Shown piece after piece: positions 9,032 to 19,125 of a stretch of DNA of 64,000 nucleotides; the stretch's first letter is position 1, and each line of letters starts with the position of its first letter. The notes beneath the pieces were generated by a model, which was not told the origin of the DNA, did not search any database, and was given only the letters and a program-made list of their open reading frames with translations. Origin of the DNA: S5-A14a sp022766365. Its GTDB lineage: Bacteria; Bacillota; Clostridia; Peptostreptococcales; Anaerovoracaceae. Made by a program: the position numbers and the translations under genes. Location of the stretch: the NCBI GenBank assembly GCA_050313295.1, contig JBNPLD010000002.1; one strand, 5' to 3'.

Positions 9032-9754
9032 TTACAGAAACATAAATTTTAACAGAAAGTTTTTGTTATAAATAAATTCCGCGACCTTTGAAGTGCTCAG
9101 CTGCTCAGTTATCAGGCTGGAATTGTCATGGGAAACCATTGCAACTATAGGAATCAACGCCACGAAAATCAGAAGAATAATAATTGCCCCTCTGATTATA
9201 CCGAAGCATAGTCCGCCCATACCGTCAAGGAAGCCTGTCACGCCTTCGTGATATTTTTTTGACATGAGAACGGTTATAAGACCACAAAATAATTTTGCGG
9301 CAAATACAATGACGAAAAAAGCGATGATGCTCATGAGAAGGGCTGTGATTTTATCTGCCACATTTTGACTTATGGTTTGAGAAGCCGAGTCCACGTGAGA
9401 CTTGAGAAAATCAAGCAGGTCATCAGTTTTCCCGAAGAGCTTGGTTGCCGTATCCGTTAAACTGTCCTCTTGCAGTACGGGGAATTCAAAGAGGTCCGGA
9501 AAGCCAAGTAGTCCTCCATCGAGATCTCCTTCGTTTAAGCCAGCTTGACTCTTTGCAAATAGTATCTGATGTATATATTCATCGATACCGGTTTTTGAGC
9601 TTAACCATTCTTTGATTGGAGCATTGAAAAGCAGCCCTCCTATTACGCAGACAACCCAGCTGAGCATACTCACCAGGCTGATTGCCAACCCTTTTTTGTA
9701 AGCAAGTACCCCTGAAATCAGAATAATAATAATCATTGCGATATCTATTATCAT
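9032..9754 (-). CDS. CvpA-family membrane protein
   Basis: A 240-residue protein of the CvpA/colicin-V-production family, a group of small integral membrane proteins whose role is poorly defined. Hydrophobic segments lie at about residues 1-20, 28-46, 133-160 and 175-205, with a polar, probably external loop between the second and third. The amino-terminal pattern MIIDIAMIIIILISGVLAYKKGLAISLVS (split here only for description) with a short GxxxGL-type turn is typical. It is read convergently to the pyr operon and divergently from the giant surface-protein gene. A GGAAGG sequence about 12 bases before the start is a plausible ribosome binding site. Confidence 0.75.
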   Translation of the reverse strand: MIIDIAMIIIILISGVLAYKKGLAISLVSMLSWVVCVIGGLLFNAPIKEWLSSKTGIDEYIHQILFAKSQAGLNEGDLDGGLLGFPDLFEFPVLQEDSLTDTATKLFGKTDDLLDFLKSHVDSASQTISQNVADKITALLMSIIAFFVIVFAAKLFCGLITVLMSKKYHEGVTGFLDGMGGLCFGIIRGAIIILLIFVALIPIVAMVSHDNSSLITEQLSTSKVAEFIYNKNFLLKFMFL

Positions 9755-9859
9755 TTTACATCACTTTTCCTTCCATTCTCTTCGGTGGATTTAGTCACCT
9801 AATTTACAAACAATTATAACACAAAAATCCGAAATCGTATTTTAAAAATGATACTATTA

Positions 9860-9868
9860 TGTTATAGT
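9860..9868 (+). promoter_or_regulatory. Possible extended -10 promoter of the surface-protein gene
   Basis: TGTTATAGT fits an extended -10 element (TGn followed by TATAGT), 46 bases before the start codon. The -35 position (TTTTAA near 9840) is poor. The start codon itself is set by AAAAGGAG just upstream of 9914. Confidence 0.4.
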
Positions 9869-9913
9869 TGAAATTAGAGATATAAATCGGAGTTTTAATG
9901 AAAAGGAGATCTC

Positions 9914-12900
9914 ATGAAAGAACAAGGCAATAGAATAACCAAGCAGCTATTATGCTTTATAATTTCTTTTATGGTTGTCATTAATTTTATACCGTTATCA
10001 TTTGCAGAGAATACGGGTGTCGATAACGAGGAGAACAACGCACAACCTCCGGCAGAGAATCCACAGGAGTCAGAAGAAAAAGTAGCTTCGGATATGCCTT
10101 TGGGGAATGACTGGACGCTCGGTGACTTTATATACAATAAGAATAAAGTTACAGGATTCAGTTCATCGGGGCTGGAGAAGGTGAAAACCCAGAAAAATCT
10201 GATATTACCTCATATTAATCCGGAGGATGGATCAGAAGTAGATACCGTAGGAATTAATGAAGATGATAATACATCATTTAGAAACAGAGGTCTGACTTCG
10301 ATATCGGACTTTAACGGCAACATAACAAGGATTGAGGGAGAAGGTTCTAATTGGACTGAAGATACAAGAACGAAAGGTGTATTCGCAAAGAATGACATTT
10401 CGAGTATTAAGCTGGACAATGTTACACATATCGGTTCGTATGCATTTATGGGTAATAAAATATCGAAATTGCATTTACCAAACGTAGTGACATTGGGATC
10501 TCACACTTTCCAGGATAATCTGTTGGGTCAGATTTTGGAGGAGGATTTGCCTAAGGTCAAATCCATGGATGATTTGACATTTTCCGGTAACAAGCTGACA
10601 AAAGTAGTGATTCCCTCCCTTTCATCTGTAAGAACTGCTACATTCTTTGGAAACGAGATTAGCGAAGTAAAGTTTGACAGTTTGGAAACTGTCGGAGTTA
10701 CAGCTTTCAGAGCGAATAAGCTGAGAGAAGTTACACAGACCAATTTCCCTGTTCTCAAGTATCTGGAGGATCTATCCTTTGCAGATAATGATATTATCGA
10801 TGTTGATTTGCCTGAAGCGATTGTGCTTAATGATGCTTTTTCCGGGAATGTAGGCAGCAACGCAAATATAAAAGTAAAGGACAATTTCCGCAAATTGGAG
10901 ATTTTGGGAGAATCCGCTCTTTACAATAAAGGAATCACAGAGTTGACGATTCCGAATCTCAAGGAAATCGGATATGGCGCACTGGCGGGGAATCCCGGTG
11001 TTTCCGAAGATAAATATGGAGGATTATATAAGGGTAAGGTTGTCATATGGACAACTAATAACAATGTTCCTACAAAGGAGAACTATCTTGTCAACCCTGA
11101 TAGAAATGAAGCAGGGGAGGGTGAATATGAAGATAGTGATTTTACCTGGGACAAGGAAGACCCAAAGAGATTAACCGGATTTTCAGCGACGGGAATTTCC
11201 AAATTCAACAAAAAACTCAAGGCAGGAGATGGGACAATTGTTCTTCCGGATAGGGCAACTTCTGTGGGAAAGTCTGCTTTTAATGGGATCGGTATTACAG
11301 CTGTATCGGGGAAAAATGTTGAAATTGTGGAAGGCAGGGCTTTCCTTGGCAATAAACTGACGGACATCAATTCAAGTTTCCCTAAACTGAAAGAAATTAA
11401 AGGGAAATATGCTTTTGGTGCCAATATGCTCACCTCAATAAACCTTCCAAACTTGGAGAAGGTTTCGGATGGAACTTTTATCGCCAATAAGATTACAGAG
11501 GTAACACTGGATAATGTAAAAAATATCGGTGATTCCGCATTTGCTCGCAACAAAATAAATAGTGTCGTAATTCCCGTATGTGAAACTGTAGGGGATCTAT
11601 CATTTGGAGGAGATCCTGATTACGGTCAGGAGGGCTCTCCTGTATCTTCAATCACTGCGCCGATGTTGAAGAAAATAGGCAAAGGTGCATTCATGGATCA
11701 TAAGCTCAAAGAACTTGATCTTCCAAACGTGGAAGAAATCGGACTTGCGGCGTTTTCATATCCTAATAAAAACAGCGCGTTTGCCGGGATAGGAAGAGGA
11801 TATCCGGATAAGAATCTCACAGGATTCCGTAAGAGAACATTGGAAAATGTAAATTTACCTAAAGTAAAAGTGATATATGATCTTGCTTTTGCGGGAAATG
11901 CGATAAAAGAGGCGAATATTGATTCAGTCGAAACGATAGAGAGAAGAGCTTTTGAAGGTAATAAGCTTAGCAATATCAACTTACCTAATATTAAAAAAAT
12001 AGGAACAAAGGCTTTCAGATATAATAGAATCAATGAAGTCAAAGCCAATAAGAACTGTGAAGATATAGCAAATGACAGTTTTTTTGGTAACAGAAATAAT
12101 AACGAAACTAATACGGAGACAAAGATTCTGCTCGAGGGATACGAAAATCCCAATAACCTAAAAGACGGTATAGTAAACGGAACAAGGCAGCATGTTATTA
12201 ATCCGACTAAGGTTACTGTTAAATATGAGGATGTCGACGGGAACGAACTGCAGAAGTCTTTTACAGAATATATACTATCTGAGAAAACCTACGATGCAAT
12301 TTCCATGTTCGGGTATCTTGTGGATAAGCAGACTAAGACGGCTAAAGATAACCGAAAAGAAAACACCGTCACATTTGTTTACAAGAAAAGACCGGATATT
12401 AAAAATACCAAAGGTATAGAAATTTATCAGGATAACGAAAAGGATAATAATTCAGGCACTTCGAAAGTCAGATATCACATCGGTGAGAAGATGTATACTC
12501 ATGCATATTTTGATTTGACTGGAATAGACACTTCATATTCAGAGGGTGTTATAAAAATCTACTACGATAATAGATACATCGAAGATGAGAGTGTAAAGAT
12601 AACTGAACAGGGAGCTACCAAAATCAAAAAGTGGAAAGCTCACAATGGAGTCATAGATGTTGAACTGGGAAATATTTCAGGTGGATATCAGCTTGACTTT
12701 CCAATTGAATGGAAATTCAAAAAATATGTAACACCTAATGAAACAAATATGGAAGTAAATGTCCAGTTCGAAAATGACGGGAAAGTTTTATCCACAGCTA
12801 AACCCATATATCTTCAAGGCTACTACAATAAACCGGGATTCATAAAGGCAAGTCCTCTCAATCTGCCGGGATATGACTATAAACGCATGTCCAGCGCTTC

Positions 12901-15900
12901 AAACGGTGTAAGGTATATGGGGAAACTGGATAAGTATGTGACACCGGAAAACACATATGAGTATAAAATTACAAATGCTTCCCCTGTTGCATACTACTTT
13001 TATCCTACTGAGCTTGAGAGAAATATCACCAAAGTTGTTATTAGAGATACATTGCCAACATATACTGCTGTGCGAGATGATGGAACTACGGAAACAAGAA
13101 CTGCAGTGTTCGATGAGAAATTGAATCCATCTTGGACACTAAGCGATGATGGCAAAACTATTATACAGAGCAAGTCATTTGAAGGTACCACTTCCATGTA
13201 TGGAAAGATAGACACATTATACCTGTCATTTCCTGACATGAAAGCCGGAACTAATGTAATAAATAATGCCAGTATAACCATGACCCCTGACAATATGGGG
13301 AATAAGGAAACGGAGATGACAGGGGAAGACGATTTATCCATTTACACATCGAAGTATCAGAATGTGGTATATGAAGGTGATCCAAGATTTTCTAAAGAGG
13401 TATCAGGCCTCAGATACTCTCAAGGGTCAAGTCTGGCATTCTTCTACGATACCAAGGATGACAAGAATAAGACGCTGTCCTATACTTTGAGGGCATCGTC
13501 CATGGCACAGAAAAGCGATCTGGTTGATCTTACCTTAACAGACTACAAACTTGATAAAAGGCTTTACTATTATGGTATTTCTTTTCCGTACGAAAGTCAT
13601 ACAGCAGGAAATGTTAACCTTCAGGTAACAGCGTACAAATTGTCAGGAAAGAAAATGAATCCGGGTAAGGACAAAAAACTATTTGACGAGAATATCAAAG
13701 CAGCTAAAGATAACAAAATAGTATTCCCGACAGATATTGCAAAAGAAATCGACTATGTACATATAGTTTTTCCTGATAATCACAAGCTATACAGTGCTGT
13801 CGAAATAAGGATTGATACAAAGCTGAGAAATCCTGAGAAGGAAGCATATTCAAAAGATGGAAACAATTTATTCAAAAACTACGCTGTTATGGCAGGTAAT
13901 CTTTATGAAAAGGATACTAAAAATCCCGGTTCAAAGAGAACTGATCCTATATTGAATGAAAAAGGAGTTGCCATAAGTAACTACTCGGATGAATGGGATA
14001 ATATTTCAGGAAATTATCTATGGGGAGAAAAAGCAGAGATTCAGGTAAGAGACTACAACGAAGAAATCGGTTTTAAGAAAACTCAATCATATGCCACGAA
14101 TAGATCTGTAGTGCCGGGAGAAACGGGTAGCTATGCCCTGGCTTTAGTCCCAAGGATATACTCGAACAATGGGGGACCTGACTATGATGTGGTATTAAAG
14201 TCAGAATTGAAAAATTTCGAGCTTGTAGATATAATGCCAAGAGGTGTTGAGCCGACCCAAATCGCATTAAGTCCGAAGTTTGAACAGAGTGGTGGATCCT
14301 ACAAGTTGGTTGAAAATTACAATAATACAGGAAGGTTGGGAATTGTATTTAAGACAGACTTGTTAAAAGCCGGTGTTACTGACATTGCTAGAATTGACTC
14401 AAGAATTTCAATAGGTGCACCGGAAGGCTTTATTGAAAATGAAGCCTATGTAACCTTTGAAAAACCTGATGACAAGGTAAATTTGTTTGGTGCCAAGGGT
14501 GCTCCTCCAAATGATAAAAGTGGCAGGATATGGTTGCAGGATAAAAGGGACATCAGAATTATAAAAGCCAGAGAGATGGCCGCTCGTCAGTATATTAGAG
14601 AAGCCGGAGAGCTGAATTGGCTGGATACGGGAATACTCACTAAATCTGAAGAACCTTTTGAATATAAGCTTGCTCTATACAATAACTTGTCTGAGAAGAG
14701 AACTAATACCTCACTTGTAACTTTTTTCCCATATGTAGGTGATATCAGCATCCAAGAGGAGAATATCGGTAACAATGTAAGGCCTGAAAGAAATTCGCAA
14801 TTTGAAAATACCTTTAATACGGACAAGAGGGTAAAACTTTTAGATGAAAATGGAAAAGATGTAACTGATAACTATGATATAAGTTATTGGAACAGTAAAC
14901 AAACGATAGATTATCAAGGCAAATCGGCAGACGAAGTCATCAAGAACCTTAAGTGGTCGAATCATCCGGACAAAAACACCAGAGGATTAAAAATAACTGC
15001 TAAAGAAGGAGTTGAAATCAGCGCCAACGGTGCTTTGGAAGCTATAGTTCCAATGAAGGCACCAAAAAATGATATTACAAATGATTTTAAATTCTCCGGC
15101 AAAAAGGCTTGGAACAGTTATGTAAGACGTGATGATCAAACAATCAGATTTGTTGAGCCGAATAAGGTATACAACGAAATGGTTGAGCCGCTTGGCAGTA
15201 TCGAATTTACTAAATACGCTAAAATCGGCATAAATTCCAACGACATAAAACCAATTGCAGGAGCAGAGTTTGAACTCGTTAAGATAAGCAAAAACGACGA
15301 GGGTGAAAACGTCGAGACTCAAGTAGCCAAGGCTGTTTCAAATAAAGAAGGAAAAGTCAAGTTCGATAAGATTGGAATGTTATACGACTATGAGATTCGA
15401 GAACTTGAATCGGAAAACGTCACTGCTGATAAAACTCCGGGGAAGTATGAGAAATCAGATAAAATCTATAAATTGTCATACAAGGATTTTAAGAAATGGT
15501 ATCAGAGTAAGGATAAGGGAAACTATGATATTAAAATCAGCGATGAAGAAGCAAGGAAAACTTTCCTAAATGTTCAACCGATTTACGGCGATTTTAAAAT
15601 GGAGAAAGTCGATAGTAAAGGTCAGAAGATGTCTAAAATGCACTTTATTATTGAAGGAATAAGCGAGAGCAATAAAGATGTTAAAATCGATAAATATACC
15701 GATGAAAACGGTCTTATCGAGATAAGAAATTTGATAGAGGGCAAGTACAAATTGACCGAACTTCCAATCAACGCAGGCACCAAAGTCGACTCGGGGACTT
15801 CATATGTTCCGATAAAACCGATTGAGTTTGTAATTGACAAGGACCACAGAAATATCGACTACTCCGGCGCAAAGAGAATTGTGAATAAGGATATTCAGCT

Positions 15901-18196
15901 ACTTGTGAACAAGGTTGGGGTAAAGTCGGTATCCGATATACCAAGCAATGATCAGCTTAAAGATTTCACTGATGTCGGAAAGGATAAACTTCAGGGATTT
16001 AAATTTAAGATAACTGAAGTCAATAATCCGGAAAAACATGTCGAAACTAATGCAACCGGTGAAAAGGGTTATGTTCTTGTAAAGGGCTTAAAAACGGACA
16101 CCTTATATGAAATTTCGGAAGTAACTCAAAATGATCCCAACTACAAGCATAATACGACAAAATACAGATTTAAAATAACTGATGATACGAAAATCATAAA
16201 TGAAAAGGGGGAGGTATTCACTCAGTCTGCAATCAACTTTGCCAATGCTCCTCGTGATAATGTGGGCAAAATAGTTATAAAGAAAGTGAACGATTCCGAT
16301 AAGCTTCTGGAGGGAGCTGAATTTACACTGTACAAAGAAGGCAGCGATAAAAAAATTGCTGTAAAAACTACGGGAAAAGACGGAGTAGTCGAATTCGATA
16401 ACTTGGCGCTGGGTAAATACGTGGTTAAGGAAACTAAATCGCCGGTTAATCATAAGTTAATTGAAAAGCCGATGGAAGTAACCATTGATAAGCCTGAGCA
16501 GATTGTAGAGAAGACTGTCAGCAACCAAGAACTGATTTCTGTAAACGGAATCAAAAAGTGGGTTGACGATGGTAACAAAAAAGAGAAAAGACCGGAATCC
16601 ATCGTAATCAAACTTATGAACGGGAAGAATGAAGTTGCAAGAAAAACGGTAAGCGAGGAAGATGGTTGGAAATGGTCATTTAAAGATTTGCCGAAGAAGG
16701 AAAACGGCAGGGAAATTGTTTACACAATTATAGAGGAGAAGGTGAAAGGGTATACTTCAAATGTTGAAGGAGATACTGACAAGGGATTCGAAGTTATTAA
16801 CACGATAATACCACCTGAAACCCCACCACGTGATAATGTGGGCAAAATAGTTATAAAGAAAGTGAACGATTCCGATAAGCTTCTGGAAGGAGCTGAATTT
16901 ACACTGTACAAAGAAGGCAGCGATAAAAAAATTGCTGTAAAAACTACGGGAAAAGACGGACTCGTCGAATTCGACAACTTGGCACTGGGTAAATACGTGG
17001 TTAAGGAAACTAAATCACCGGTTAATCATAAGTTAATTGAAAAGCCGATGGAAGTAACCATTGATAAGCCTGAGCAGATTGTAGAGAAGACTGTCAGCAA
17101 CCAAGAACTGATTTCTGTAAACGGAATCAAAAAGTGGGTTGACGATGGTAACAAAAAAGAGAAAAGACCGGAATCCATCGTAATCAAACTTATGAACGGG
17201 AAGAATGAAGTTGCAAGAAAAACGGTAAGCGAGGAAGATGGTTGGAAATGGTCATTTAAAGATTTGCCGAAGAAGGAAAACGGCAGGGAAATTGTTTACA
17301 CAATTATAGAGGAGAAGGTGAAAGGGTATACTTCAAATGTTGAAGGAGATACTGACAAGGGATTCGAAGTTATTAACACGATAATACCACCTGAAACCCC
17401 ACCACGTGATAATGTGGGCAAAATAGTTATAAAGAAAGTGAACGATTCCGATAAGCTTCTGGAAGGAGCTGAATTTACACTGTACAAAGAAGGCAGCGAT
17501 AAAAAAATTGCTGTAAAAACTACGGGAAAAGACGGACTCGTCGAATTCGACAACTTGGCACTGGGTAAATACGTGGTTAAGGAAACTAAATCACCGGTTA
17601 ATCATAAGTTAATTGAAAAGCCGATGGAAGTAACCATTGATAAGCCTGAGCAGATTGTAGAGAAGACTGTCAGCAACCAAGAACTGATTTCTGTAAACGG
17701 AATCAAAAAGTGGGTTGACGATGGTAACAAAAAAGAGAAAAGACCGGAATCCATCGTAATCAAACTTATGAACGGGAAGAATGAAGTTGCAAGAAAAACG
17801 GTAAGCGAGGAAGATGGTTGGAAATGGTCATTTAAAGATTTGCCGAAGAAGGAAAACGGCAAGGAAATTGTTTACACAATTATAGAGGAGAAGGTGAAAG
17901 GGTATACTTCAAATGTTGAAGGAGATACTGACAAGGGATTCGAAGTTATTAACACGATAATACCACCTGAAACCCCACCGGTTATACCACCGGAGAAGCC
18001 ACCGATAATACCACCTGAAACCCCACCGGTTGCACCACCGGAGAAGCCTCCTGTTACACCACCGGAAAAGCCATCTCCAAAATCAAAACAGCCGGATACG
18101 GGTGATGGTAAAATTTTAGGCATGTGTGCAGGAACAATAATCATTTCAGCTTTGGGTATAGGATTAGCAGTTGCACGAAAACGAAAAAACAAATAA
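9914..18196 (+). CDS. Giant cell-wall-anchored surface protein (BspA-type LRR, MucBP-like, Cna-B repeats)
   Basis: A 2760-residue secreted adhesin-like protein. Residues 1-31 form a signal peptide ending LSFA. Residues about 60-760 are BspA-type leucine-rich repeats with recurring patterns such as IGDSAFARNKI. Residues about 764-825 (VTVKYEDVDGNELQ to VTFVYKK) look like a MucBP domain. Residues about 830-1755 are not recognised. From about 1760 come SpaA/Cna-B-type prealbumin-like domains, including three tandem 192-residue units (about 2114-2689), each with one SpaA-like and one Cna-B-like half and E-box-like YVVKETKSP. A proline-rich wall-spanning PPEKPP region follows, then a QPDTG sorting signal (residues 2726-2730), a membrane segment and RKRKNK tail. 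The motif has Q where L is usual. No sortase gene is nearby. It probably mediates adhesion; the ligand is unknown. Confidence 0.88.
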   Translation: MKEQGNRITKQLLCFIISFMVVINFIPLSFAENTGVDNEENNAQPPAENPQESEEKVASDMPLGNDWTLGDFIYNKNKVTGFSSSGLEKVKTQKNLILPHINPEDGSEVDTVGINEDDNTSFRNRGLTSISDFNGNITRIEGEGSNWTEDTRTKGVFAKNDISSIKLDNVTHIGSYAFMGNKISKLHLPNVVTLGSHTFQDNLLGQILEEDLPKVKSMDDLTFSGNKLTKVVIPSLSSVRTATFFGNEISEVKFDSLETVGVTAFRANKLREVTQTNFPVLKYLEDLSFADNDIIDVDLPEAIVLNDAFSGNVGSNANIKVKDNFRKLEILGESALYNKGITELTIPNLKEIGYGALAGNPGVSEDKYGGLYKGKVVIWTTNNNVPTKENYLVNPDRNEAGEGEYEDSDFTWDKEDPKRLTGFSATGISKFNKKLKAGDGTIVLPDRATSVGKSAFNGIGITAVSGKNVEIVEGRAFLGNKLTDINSSFPKLKEIKGKYAFGANMLTSINLPNLEKVSDGTFIANKITEVTLDNVKNIGDSAFARNKINSVVIPVCETVGDLSFGGDPDYGQEGSPVSSITAPMLKKIGKGAFMDHKLKELDLPNVEEIGLAAFSYPNKNSAFAGIGRGYPDKNLTGFRKRTLENVNLPKVKVIYDLAFAGNAIKEANIDSVETIERRAFEGNKLSNINLPNIKKIGTKAFRYNRINEVKANKNCEDIANDSFFGNRNNNETNTETKILLEGYENPNNLKDGIVNGTRQHVINPTKVTVKYEDVDGNELQKSFTEYILSEKTYDAISMFGYLVDKQTKTAKDNRKENTVTFVYKKRPDIKNTKGIEIYQDNEKDNNSGTSKVRYHIGEKMYTHAYFDLTGIDTSYSEGVIKIYYDNRYIEDESVKITEQGATKIKKWKAHNGVIDVELGNISGGYQLDFPIEWKFKKYVTPNETNMEVNVQFENDGKVLSTAKPIYLQGYYNKPGFIKASPLNLPGYDYKRMSSASNGVRYMGKLDKYVTPENTYEYKITNASPVAYYFYPTELERNITKVVIRDTLPTYTAVRDDGTTETRTAVFDEKLNPSWTLSDDGKTIIQSKSFEGTTSMYGKIDTLYLSFPDMKAGTNVINNASITMTPDNMGNKETEMTGEDDLSIYTSKYQNVVYEGDPRFSKEVSGLRYSQGSSLAFFYDTKDDKNKTLSYTLRASSMAQKSDLVDLTLTDYKLDKRLYYYGISFPYESHTAGNVNLQVTAYKLSGKKMNPGKDKKLFDENIKAAKDNKIVFPTDIAKEIDYVHIVFPDNHKLYSAVEIRIDTKLRNPEKEAYSKDGNNLFKNYAVMAGNLYEKDTKNPGSKRTDPILNEKGVAISNYSDEWDNISGNYLWGEKAEIQVRDYNEEIGFKKTQSYATNRSVVPGETGSYALALVPRIYSNNGGPDYDVVLKSELKNFELVDIMPRGVEPTQIALSPKFEQSGGSYKLVENYNNTGRLGIVFKTDLLKAGVTDIARIDSRISIGAPEGFIENEAYVTFEKPDDKVNLFGAKGAPPNDKSGRIWLQDKRDIRIIKAREMAARQYIREAGELNWLDTGILTKSEEPFEYKLALYNNLSEKRTNTSLVTFFPYVGDISIQEENIGNNVRPERNSQFENTFNTDKRVKLLDENGKDVTDNYDISYWNSKQTIDYQGKSADEVIKNLKWSNHPDKNTRGLKITAKEGVEISANGALEAIVPMKAPKNDITNDFKFSGKKAWNSYVRRDDQTIRFVEPNKVYNEMVEPLGSIEFTKYAKIGINSNDIKPIAGAEFELVKISKNDEGENVETQVAKAVSNKEGKVKFDKIGMLYDYEIRELESENVTADKTPGKYEKSDKIYKLSYKDFKKWYQSKDKGNYDIKISDEEARKTFLNVQPIYGDFKMEKVDSKGQKMSKMHFIIEGISESNKDVKIDKYTDENGLIEIRNLIEGKYKLTELPINAGTKVDSGTSYVPIKPIEFVIDKDHRNIDYSGAKRIVNKDIQLLVNKVGVKSVSDIPSNDQLKDFTDVGKDKLQGFKFKITEVNNPEKHVETNATGEKGYVLVKGLKTDTLYEISEVTQNDPNYKHNTTKYRFKITDDTKIINEKGEVFTQSAINFANAPRDNVGKIVIKKVNDSDKLLEGAEFTLYKEGSDKKIAVKTTGKDGVVEFDNLALGKYVVKETKSPVNHKLIEKPMEVTIDKPEQIVEKTVSNQELISVNGIKKWVDDGNKKEKRPESIVIKLMNGKNEVARKTVSEEDGWKWSFKDLPKKENGREIVYTIIEEKVKGYTSNVEGDTDKGFEVINTIIPPETPPRDNVGKIVIKKVNDSDKLLEGAEFTLYKEGSDKKIAVKTTGKDGLVEFDNLALGKYVVKETKSPVNHKLIEKPMEVTIDKPEQIVEKTVSNQELISVNGIKKWVDDGNKKEKRPESIVIKLMNGKNEVARKTVSEEDGWKWSFKDLPKKENGREIVYTIIEEKVKGYTSNVEGDTDKGFEVINTIIPPETPPRDNVGKIVIKKVNDSDKLLEGAEFTLYKEGSDKKIAVKTTGKDGLVEFDNLALGKYVVKETKSPVNHKLIEKPMEVTIDKPEQIVEKTVSNQELISVNGIKKWVDDGNKKEKRPESIVIKLMNGKNEVARKTVSEEDGWKWSFKDLPKKENGKEIVYTIIEEKVKGYTSNVEGDTDKGFEVINTIIPPETPPVIPPEKPPIIPPETPPVAPPEKPPVTPPEKPSPKSKQPDTGDGKILGMCAGTIIISALGIGLAVARKRKNK
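16253..16828 (+). repeat. Surface-protein tandem repeat, unit 1
   Basis: First of three head-to-tail 576-base units (192 codons) beginning CGTGATAATGTGGGC. It differs from units 2 and 3 at several bases, for example GGAGTAGTC instead of GGACTCGTC near 16382, so it is the most diverged copy. Each unit encodes one SpaA-like and one Cna-B-like domain. Confidence 0.95.
16829..17404 (+). repeat. Surface-protein tandem repeat, unit 2
   Basis: Second 576-base unit, in frame with the others. By eye it is almost base-for-base identical to unit 3, including silent positions, which points to recent duplication or gene conversion. Confidence 0.95.
17405..17980 (+). repeat. Surface-protein tandem repeat, unit 3
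   Basis: Third 576-base unit. The clearest difference from unit 2 is GGCAAGGAA in place of GGCAGGGAA near 17858 (Lys for Arg). It runs directly into the proline-rich wall-spanning region. Confidence 0.95.
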
Positions 18197-18223
18197 TCCC
18201 ATTGGGACGATACACGATTGATA

Positions 18224-18266
18224 TGTACCCTCTTTCCCTGATGAACGGGGAGGAGGGTACATTTTT
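18224..18266 (+). terminator. Rho-independent terminator of the surface-protein gene
   Basis: A hairpin with a nine-pair outer stem (TGTACCCTC with GAGGGTACA), two or three mismatched positions and an inner CCC/GGG stem around loop TGATGAAC, followed by TTTTT. It lies 27 bases after the stop codon. Confidence 0.85.
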
Positions 18267-18374
18267 GTGCAATGAAACTTGCGTGTAACCTTAGATTTTA
18301 GTGTTGAAACATATGACAGTGAAATTATAATACTTTTACGAAATACGTTGAGCTGATAGTGGGATATTCTTAAC

Positions 18375-18404
18375 TTGATTAGCATTTGCTTAATATAGTA
18401 TAAT
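18375..18404 (+). promoter_or_regulatory. Promoter of the lipoprotein trio
   Basis: TTGATT and a perfect TATAAT are separated by 18 bases, about 38 bases before the first lipoprotein gene and after the terminator of the adhesin gene. The trio is therefore probably its own transcription unit. Confidence 0.65.
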
Positions 18405-18442
18405 CATAATGAGAGCCGAAGTGACTAAAACGGAGGTAAATT

Positions 18443-19105
18443 ATGAGAAGTTTAGGAATCGGGAAAACTGTTGTTTTGTTGACAATGGTTATAATCTCGA
18501 TGTTGATATATGTCAGTTGTGTCAATGATTCATCTAAAGCTGAAATCAAAGAAGAAACATTGCCGTCCGTTGCCGCTGTCTCCATAGGCACTGCCGATAG
18601 AGATGTGCAAACTGCGTATGATATGATTAATCAGAATGTGGTATTTGGGAACCTGAAAGTCAAAGAGGATAAATATGACTTTGATATAGTTGTGGAAATT
18701 GAGACTTTCAACAGAGAAGGAAAATCGGAGATTAAGGAACTGTATCGCATACTTGCAGATACCTTGAAAAGTCAGGTAGAGGATGGAAAGCCATATCAGA
18801 TGACTGTGGGACAAGATTTTACCACATGGAGCGGGCAGCTGTTACTTCCCGATGCTGTGGTATATTTTTCTCTTTCCCCTTCACTTGTTGACCCTAATGT
18901 TGAAGATATAGCCCAGGTTATGGATTTTTTAGATGCCGAGCTTTCAATGAATCACTCCACAAGGGTGGTACGCCTCGCTTTCACTGACAGGAATGACGAT
19001 GACGCGAAAGAGGATGAACAAAATAATAAAGATGAGGGTTATGACGGAAAGGCAATCGCCTATATACGATTGAAGCCTGTTCCCAAGGAACAGAAGGCAC
19101 AGTAG
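18443..19105 (+). CDS. Putative lipoprotein, unknown function (trio member 1)
   Basis: A 220-residue protein I do not recognise. A lysine-containing amino terminus, a hydrophobic stretch (residues 9-24) and a cysteine at about residue 26 in YVSC suggest a lipoprotein signal, although the -3 position is a poor fit to the lipobox. The mature part is acidic, with KYDFDIVVEIET and a negatively charged patch DRNDDDAKEDEQ near residue 190, and it ends in a short strand-like IAYIRLKPV. CGGAGGT gives a strong ribosome binding site. It is followed 20 bases later by a second and then a third protein of the same general design. It may be displayed on the outer face of the membrane. No enzyme motif is visible. 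Confidence 0.6.
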   Translation: MRSLGIGKTVVLLTMVIISMLIYVSCVNDSSKAEIKEETLPSVAAVSIGTADRDVQTAYDMINQNVVFGNLKVKEDKYDFDIVVEIETFNREGKSEIKELYRILADTLKSQVEDGKPYQMTVGQDFTTWSGQLLLPDAVVYFSLSPSLVDPNVEDIAQVMDFLDAELSMNHSTRVVRLAFTDRNDDDAKEDEQNNKDEGYDGKAIAYIRLKPVPKEQKAQ

Positions 19106-19125
19106 CATCGGTTAGAGAGATTAAT

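Noticed and set aside
10000..12200. CRISPR-like periodicity in the LRR region
   Set aside because: The repeats are protein-level leucine-rich repeats with varied DNA and no constant spacers.
16720..17553. Two identical open frames on the - strand inside the surface-protein repeats
   Set aside because: They are mirror images of the 576-base repeats; the + strand frame is continuous, has a signal peptide and anchor, and explains the region.
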